From Mycolicibacter heraklionensis (lineage in GTDB: Bacteria; Actinomycetota; Actinomycetes; Mycobacteriales; Mycobacteriaceae), in assembly GCA_001673575.1 (NCBI GenBank), contig LZME01000099.1, forward strand, positions 1 through 34,424: DNA of 34,424 bases, given 5' to 3'. The first letter of the stretch is position 1. Each line of letters starts with the position of its first letter. Shown here one piece after another: positions 30,120-34,424 of the stretch. The notes under the pieces were generated by a model. That model was not told the origin of the DNA, searched no databases, and worked only from the letters and a program-made list of their open reading frames with translations. Both the position numbers and the translations under genes were made by a program.

Positions 30120-30916
30120 GCATGGTCGATGTGAAGAGGTACGGACCGTGGGCGGTGGTCGCCGGAGGTTCTGAGGGCGTAGGCGCGGAGTTCGCCCGCA
30201 TCCTCGCCGAGGTCGGGTTCAACCTGGTGCTCATCGCACGTAAGCCGGGTCCGTTGGAACAGACCGCGCAGCGCTGCCGAGAGCTCGGTGCCGATGTGCG
30301 GTCCGTGGCGCTCGATCTGCTGGATGCCACGGCGGTCGATGAGATCGTTACTGCCACTGCCGGACTTGAAGTCGGCCTGCTGATCTACAACGCCGGAGCC
30401 AGCACGTGCAACGAGCCATTCCTGGAGGCACCGCTGACGGAGTTCAGCAAGGTCATCGACCTCAACGTCACTCGCATGCTCGAGCTGGTGCAGCACTACG
30501 GTCGGGCGATGTCACAACGTCGGCGTGGTGGCATTCTGCTCGTCGGATCGCTCGCCGGCTACATGGGGGCGTGGCGCCATACCGTCTATGCCGGAGCCAA
30601 GGCCTTCTCGCGGATGTTCGCCGAAAGCCTTTGGCTGGAGCTGCGTGAGAACAACGTCGACGTACTGGAATTGGTCCTGGGGGTGACCCGAACGCCGGCC
30701 ATGCAACGAGTCGGCCTCAACTTCGACGTCCCAGGAATGATCGTCAACGAACCAGCCGAGGTGGCCGCTGAAGGGCTCGCTCACCTGGCCGACGGACCGA
30801 TCTACGTCGCTGGCGGAAACCTGGAGACCGCGCAGGCCAACAGCGCACCGGACCGGGCGAGAGTGGTTCTGGACTCGCACGCGAAGATTCTGTCCCTGGT
30901 GAACAGGCAAGGCTAA
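30116..30916 (+). CDS. SDR-family oxidoreductase
   Basis: A 266-residue SDR of a different subfamily from its two upstream neighbours. AGGSEGVG forms the cofactor loop, VLIARK suggests NADP(H), and YNAG, GSLAG and YAGAK are the structural and catalytic motifs. It resembles 17beta-HSD12/oestradiol-dehydrogenase-type or dltE-like SDRs acting on keto groups of long or bulky substrates (LELRENNVDVLELVLGVTRTPAM). Start ATG 30116 overlaps the upstream SDR by 4 bases. Two bases separate its stop from the LLM gene. Precise substrate unknown; a keto-steroid reduction or beta-hydroxyacyl oxidation is possible. Confidence 0.88.
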   Translation: MSMVDVKRYGPWAVVAGGSEGVGAEFARILAEVGFNLVLIARKPGPLEQTAQRCRELGADVRSVALDLLDATAVDEIVTATAGLEVGLLIYNAGASTCNEPFLEAPLTEFSKVIDLNVTRMLELVQHYGRAMSQRRRGGILLVGSLAGYMGAWRHTVYAGAKAFSRMFAESLWLELRENNVDVLELVLGVTRTPAMQRVGLNFDVPGMIVNEPAEVAAEGLAHLADGPIYVAGGNLETAQANSAPDRARVVLDSHAKILSLVNRQG

Positions 30917-30918
30917 CC

Positions 30919-31803
30919 GTGCGAATCGGATTGTCCACACCGGTTGTGGTGCAGGCACCGGGGCTTGCCTCCGAGTGGGAGGCCGGCGGTACGGCGGACC
31001 ATCTCGCTGCGATAGCCCATACTGCGGACGAGGCGGGCCTAGAGTTCCTATCCTGCTCGGAACATGTGGCCGTACCCAGCGGTGAAGCGGCTACGCGCGG
31101 TGTGGTCTATTGGGATCCGCTGTCCACGTTGGGCTTTCTTGCCGCGCATACGCGCAGAATTCGACTTGCTACGGCGGTCTTGGTGCTGGGATATCACCAT
31201 CCATTGGAAGTCGTCAAGCGTTATGGAACGCTGGACCGCATCAGCGGCGGACGCCTGATCCTTGGGGTTGGTATCGGCTCGCTTGCTCCGGAATTCGAGT
31301 TGCTTGGTGCCGATTGGCCATCTCGGGCGAGCCGCGCTGATGAGGCGATCCAAGCGCTGCGGGCGTCCATGGGGGTATCGGAGCCTGCTCACAGCGGTTC
31401 TTATTTCCAATTCGAGGGTATGACCGTCCAACCGAGCGCGCTACAGCCGCGGGTACCGATCTGGGTTGGGGGCCGCTCGCGGGCATCGCTGCGACGCGCT
31501 GTCCGCGGGGCCGATGGTTGGATGCCATTTGGTCTGGCGCCCGAACAGATTCGGCAACTGCTGCGCCAGGAAGCTGTGCCGACCAGTTTTGAGGTGATTC
31601 TGGGCACCGACCGTGCGTTAGACCCGATGGGCGATGTTGCTGGAACCCGTCGTGTGCTGAGCGAACTTGCCGCGGCCGGAGCCACGGTTGTCTCATGCGG
31701 TCTGGCGGCTCGCTCGGCAGAGCACTACTGCCAACAGATCATTCGTCTTGCCGAGGTGGCCCGGTCTCTGACCGCAGGCAAAGAGGAGACTTCGGATGAC
31801 TGA
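30919..31803 (+). CDS. LLM-class (F420-type) flavin-dependent oxidoreductase
   Basis: A 294-residue luciferase-like TIM-barrel enzyme. The N-terminus MRIGLSTPVV, then EAGLEFLSCSEHVAVP, RIRLATAVLVLGYHHPLEVVKRYGTLDRISGGRLILGVGIG and the PRVPIWVGGRSRASLRRAVRGADGW segment are typical of mycobacterial LLM F420-dependent oxidoreductases (TIGR03619-like). Whether F420 or FMN is used cannot be seen. The GTG at 30919 fits the conserved N-terminus. Coupled in an operon; the stop overlaps the SnoaL-like gene by 8 bases. Likely a reduction or oxidation on the steroid-like intermediate. Confidence 0.9.
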   Translation: MRIGLSTPVVVQAPGLASEWEAGGTADHLAAIAHTADEAGLEFLSCSEHVAVPSGEAATRGVVYWDPLSTLGFLAAHTRRIRLATAVLVLGYHHPLEVVKRYGTLDRISGGRLILGVGIGSLAPEFELLGADWPSRASRADEAIQALRASMGVSEPAHSGSYFQFEGMTVQPSALQPRVPIWVGGRSRASLRRAVRGADGWMPFGLAPEQIRQLLRQEAVPTSFEVILGTDRALDPMGDVAGTRRVLSELAAAGATVVSCGLAARSAEHYCQQIIRLAEVARSLTAGKEETSDD

Positions 31804-32362
31804 TGTCAGTAGGGAAATCGCCGAGCTACGCATACGCCTGCAGCGGTTGGAGGATGAGCGCGACATCGCGCGCCTGATCGCCTCCTACGGACCGGCGGTC
31901 GATTCCGCGGATGCGGATACGGCAGCAGGCCTGTGGGCGGAGGACGGCAGCTACGACGTCGAGGGTTGGCGGATGAACAGTAGTGCCGATGTGCAGGCGA
32001 TGGTAGCTTCAGCGGCTCATCGGCAGTTGGTCGATACGGGGTGCTGTCACTTCCTGGGTCCGGCGGTGGTGACGGTCAGCGGTGAGTCGGCGGTGGCGGT
32101 CTGCGAATCGCTGGTACTTCTGCGGCGTTCAGAACCGCTACCGCACAGTGATTTCGACCTCCAGGCGTGGGACTCCTCTGCTCAGGAATACATGATCTGG
32201 CGGGCCAGCGCGAACCACTTCGAACTGGAGCGCGGTACGGGCGGATGGCGAATCTCCCGTCGAACCAGCGGCATGCTAGCCGGCCGTGAAGCGGCGCTCC
32301 GGCTGTTGAGAAGCGGTGTGCGCGGCGTGCGCCTGGTCGATGCACAGAAAGAAGGATCGTGA
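31796..32362 (+). CDS. SnoaL-like protein
   Basis: A 188-residue SnoaL/NTF2-like protein: an N-terminal coiled stretch (REIAELRIRLQRLEDERDI), IARLIASYGPAVDSADADTAAGLWAEDGSYDVEGW, then CHFLGPAVVTVSGESAVAVCES and RASANHFELERGTGGWRISRRTSGML. This layout is that of SnoaL_4 small hydratase/isomerase-like proteins common in aromatic and steroid loci. GAGGAG lies 7 bases before ATG 31796. It overlaps its neighbours on both sides. A second SnoaL-like gene lies at 4968-5474. Catalytic role unproven. Confidence 0.85.
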   Translation: MTDVSREIAELRIRLQRLEDERDIARLIASYGPAVDSADADTAAGLWAEDGSYDVEGWRMNSSADVQAMVASAAHRQLVDTGCCHFLGPAVVTVSGESAVAVCESLVLLRRSEPLPHSDFDLQAWDSSAQEYMIWRASANHFELERGTGGWRISRRTSGMLAGREAALRLLRSGVRGVRLVDAQKEGS

Positions 32363-33135
32363 GCAGCCATCCGCTGTCCTTCTTCTCGTTCATCTCGCTG
32401 CACGATCCGGGACCCGACGATCACCGTCGCTACAACCAATGGCACCAGCTCGATCATCGGCCGGAGAACTTGGCTTTGCCCGGAATTGCCGGGGGTGAGC
32501 GCTGGCGGCGACCTGCGGACTGTAAACGGATGTCCGCCGGGACCTCCGAGCAGTCGGACGTCGATTACATAGCGATGTACTGGTTTCGGGAGCCGGTCGA
32601 ACGATCGGTCCGCGAGTGGGAGCAGCTCGGTGCCGATTCTTTCCAGTGGGGAAGAGGGCCGATGATCCCGGGAGTTCGCCGAACGCTGCTGGCCTTTTTC
32701 CGCCCGATCAAGGGCTACTCGGCTCTCTCGTCACTGGTGTCGCCGGAGGCAATTCCCCACCGGCCGAACCGGGGCCTGCATCTGACTCTGACTCGCTATG
32801 CCGAGCCGCTCGGTGCCCAGACCCACGAGGAGTATCGGCTGCAAGACCAGGTTCTGATGCCCGAACTGCTCCGGCTCCCAGGCGTGGCCGGGGCCTGGAC
32901 ATTCGCGCTCGATCATCATCAGGACAACGCTCTGGGTCTACGGTCGCAGCAAGCCTCCGACAGCGCAGGCGCACTGCGGCTGCGGCTGCTCTACCTCGAT
33001 GAAGACCCCCTCGACACGACGACGCGGGTTCGGCAGCGGACCGCGGAAATACGGGAATCGGTAACGCAGCCCAGCATCGGAGAGACCGTGCTCGATACAC
33101 CGCTACGGAGTATCACCGCGTGGGTGGACTGGTGA
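32359..33135 (+). CDS. Uncharacterised protein, possible duplicated alpha/beta-barrel
   Basis: A 258-residue protein starting with GTG 32359 in a GTGA overlap, with AAGGA upstream. I do not recognise a characterised family. Two weakly similar halves can be seen: HDPGPDDHRRYNQWHQLDHRPENLALPGIAGGERW and, later, HEEYRLQDQVLMPELLRLPGVAGAWTFALD, each with a helix followed by LPGxAG before a strand. This would suit a tandem ferredoxin-like (dimeric alpha/beta-barrel) fold. The YNxWHxxDHxPE signature recalls EthD/Dabb-like ligand-binding proteins. It is in the operon between SnoaL-like and 3alpha-HSD-like genes. Function unknown. Confidence 0.78.
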   Translation: MSSHPLSFFSFISLHDPGPDDHRRYNQWHQLDHRPENLALPGIAGGERWRRPADCKRMSAGTSEQSDVDYIAMYWFREPVERSVREWEQLGADSFQWGRGPMIPGVRRTLLAFFRPIKGYSALSSLVSPEAIPHRPNRGLHLTLTRYAEPLGAQTHEEYRLQDQVLMPELLRLPGVAGAWTFALDHHQDNALGLRSQQASDSAGALRLRLLYLDEDPLDTTTRVRQRTAEIRESVTQPSIGETVLDTPLRSITAWVDW

Positions 33136-33193
33136 CGGCGCGTAGTTCTCTCCGATGATTTCAGAGACCTATGGTGAAAGCGAGAGGTGCGCA

Positions 33194-34060
33194 TTGGGAA
33201 CGTACGTGGTGACCGGGTCGGCATCGGGAATGGGGGGTAAGGCCGCCGAAAAGCTCCGTGCAGCAGGGCATACCGTCATCGGGATCGACATCCACGATGC
33301 GGACATCAGGGCTGATCTGTCGACGCACATCGGAAGACGATCGGCTGCCCAGGCGGCGCTGGACGCCTGTGGCGGGATCCTCGACGGTGCTGTCCTTGCC
33401 GCCGGATTGGGCCCCATCCCTGGACGTCAGCGTTTGATCGCCCAGGTCAACTACTTCGGTGTGGTCGACGTGTTGACCGTCCTTCGGCCCGCGCTGGCTC
33501 GCGCTGCAAACGCAAAGGTCGTTGTCATTGCGAGTAACTCCACCACCACGACGCCGCTGGTACCGCGCCGTGCGATCCGCGCCCTGCTCGCTGGAGATGT
33601 CGACAAAGCGCTCGGTGCGGTCCGCATCTTCGGCAGCCGATCCGCCCCGATGATCTACGCGGCCTCGAAGATCGCGGTGTCCCGCTGGGTGCGGCGCCAC
33701 GCGGTCACCCGCGAATGGGCAGGCGCGGGTATCCGGCTCAATGCGATTGCACCCGGCGCCATCATGACTCCGCTATTGGCCGAACAGCTAGCTAATCCGG
33801 CCGAGGCCAAGGCGATCAAGGCGTTCCCGGTTCCTGTGGGCGGCTACGGTGACGCCGGACAGCTTGCGGACTGGATGGTGTTCATGCTTTCCGACGCTGC
33901 TGACTTTCTTTGCGGCAGCATAGTTTTCGTGGACGGAGGTTCTGACGCGTACTTTCGCGCGGAGTCTTGGCCGGCTGCTGTGCCGGTCCGGGGCTTGCCT
34001 CGCTACGTGGTGAAGTTTCTCTCGGATATGCGCTCAAGGAGATCTTCGGGAGCGCCGTGA
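33194..34060 (+). CDS. 3alpha-hydroxysteroid dehydrogenase/carbonyl reductase-like SDR
   Basis: About 288 residues from TTG 33194, which has GAGAGG six bases upstream; the first ATG (33155) lacks a ribosome site and adds a 13-residue leader. With the TTG start, the sequence numbers like Comamonas testosteroni 3alpha-HSD/carbonyl reductase: TGSASGMG at 7-14, GIDIHDADIRADLST at 30-44, S114, and Y155/K159 with a long insert between Ser and Tyr that replaces the usual tetramer interface. LNAIAPGAIMTPLL and VDGGSDA also match. That enzyme oxidises 3alpha-hydroxy groups of steroids such as bile acids and androsterone. About 30 extra C-terminal residues (PRYVVKFLSDMRSRR) are unusual. Last-but-one gene before hsaG. 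Confidence 0.88.
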   Translation: MGTYVVTGSASGMGGKAAEKLRAAGHTVIGIDIHDADIRADLSTHIGRRSAAQAALDACGGILDGAVLAAGLGPIPGRQRLIAQVNYFGVVDVLTVLRPALARAANAKVVVIASNSTTTTPLVPRRAIRALLAGDVDKALGAVRIFGSRSAPMIYAASKIAVSRWVRRHAVTREWAGAGIRLNAIAPGAIMTPLLAEQLANPAEAKAIKAFPVPVGGYGDAGQLADWMVFMLSDAADFLCGSIVFVDGGSDAYFRAESWPAAVPVRGLPRYVVKFLSDMRSRRSSGAP

Positions 34061-34077
34061 ACCTGTGAGGTATCTGA

Positions 34078-34118
34078 CGTCCAGTAAGTGGACGATGATC
34101 CGCACAACGGAGGCGGAT
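34078..34118. promoter_or_regulatory. Two adjacent inverted repeats upstream of hsaG
   Basis: CGTCCA-GTAAG-TGGACG (34078-34094) and ATCCGC-N9-GCGGAT (34098-34118) lie back to back in the 125-base gap between the 3alpha-HSD-like gene and hsaG. Each has perfect 6-bp arms. They could be a weak terminator pair ending the BVMO operon or operator sites of a new hsaG promoter. Confidence 0.4.
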
Positions 34119-34185
34119 TGCGAGAGGGTCCACGCAGTTGTGTGCTGATATCACGGTGCATCGTGGGGAAAGACGGGACGCGTTT

Positions 34186-34424
34186 ATGGCTGCTAAGGCC
34201 TCAGTGGCGATTGTCGGGTCGGGCAATATCAGCACCGACCTGTTGTACAAACTGCTGCGTTCGCAGTGGTTGGAGCCGCGCTGGATGATCGGTATCGACC
34301 CGGAGTCTGAGGGCCTGGCCCGGGCCCGCAAGCTTGGTTTGGAGACTTCGGCCGAGGGGGCGGACTGGCTGCTGGGGTTGGATGAGAAGCCGGACTTCGT
34401 CTTCGAGGCCACCAGCGCCTACGT
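34186..34424 (+). CDS. hsaG: Acylating acetaldehyde dehydrogenase (HsaG-like), 5' part
   Basis: The first 79 codons of a gene cut by the window end. [26 protein letters not shown] carries the NAD-binding GxGxx motif; [23 protein letters not shown] and [10 protein letters not shown] match the N-terminus of HsaG and BphJ/DmpF-type acetaldehyde dehydrogenases. The family converts acetaldehyde from the HsaF aldolase to acetyl-CoA, the end of the ring-A fragment (2-hydroxypentadienoate) branch; an HsaF-like partner is expected just beyond the edge. The usual HsaE hydratase is not immediately upstream as in the core hsaEGF order. Start ATG 34186 chosen by homology; ribosome site weak (GGGACG). Confidence 0.9.
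   Translation, partial: MAAKASVAIVGSGNISTDLLYKLLRSQWLEPRWMIGIDPESEGLARARKLGLETSAEGADWLLGLDEKPDFVFEATSAY

Overview
The window is dense, high-GC DNA with almost no non-coding space (no gap over about 240 bases). It looks like a mycolic-acid actinobacterium, most likely Mycobacteriaceae such as Mycolicibacterium. The pointers are recognisable KshA, HsaA, HsaC and HsaG relatives of the mycobacterial steroid pathway, SDRs of the mycofactocin-coupled type, an F420-type luciferase-like oxidoreductase, and frequent ATGA/GTGA start-stop overlaps. I see no rRNA, tRNA, insertion sequence, phage gene or CRISPR array. Species assignment is inference.

The content is one long catabolic locus for a steroid or steroid-like polycyclic compound. 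Left part (1-11.2 kb): a broken 5' end of a KstD-like flavoprotein; a KshA-like Rieske oxygenase with a small Cys-rich protein; a minus-strand protein of unknown family with an HxD...H pattern; an esterase-SDR-SnoaL operon; a side-chain-type operon (two acyl-CoA dehydrogenase subunits and a crotonase); and an aldehyde dehydrogenase with a zinc alcohol dehydrogenase. Middle part (11.4-21.9 kb): a TetR regulator with a palindromic operator, joined to an old-yellow-enzyme (OYE) family reductase; an acyl-CoA synthetase divergent from a HAPMO-like Baeyer-Villiger monooxygenase (BVMO) plus SDR; two small barrel-like proteins divergent from a second OYE-family reductase; and an HSL-type esterase with an IclR regulator carrying two abutting 15-bp palindromes. 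Right part (22-34.4 kb): a minus-strand ring-cleavage operon (KshB-like reductase, HsaA-like hydroxylase, HsaC-like extradiol dioxygenase, KstD-superfamily flavoprotein), divergent from a plus-strand operon starting with a steroid-monooxygenase-like BVMO, then two mycofactocin-type SDRs, another SDR, an LLM oxidoreductase, a SnoaL-like and a barrel-like protein, a 3alpha-hydroxysteroid dehydrogenase/carbonyl-reductase-like SDR, and the 5' end of hsaG at the window edge.

Working model (inference): 3alpha-hydroxy and other hydroxyl groups are oxidised by the SDRs. Ring double bonds are adjusted by the KstD and OYE-family enzymes. The side chain is removed by acyl-CoA synthetase / heteromeric ACAD / crotonase / ALDH and/or by BVMO plus esterase. 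KshAB opens ring B, HsaA and HsaC open ring A, and HsaG handles the terminal acetaldehyde. HsaB, HsaD, HsaE and HsaF counterparts are not in the window. The combination suggests a specialised accessory steroid pathway (bile-acid-like or C21 pregnane-like) rather than the core cholesterol regulon. The left end of the window shows an inverted gene fragment that is either a tiny inversion or, more likely, a fold-back or assembly artefact.
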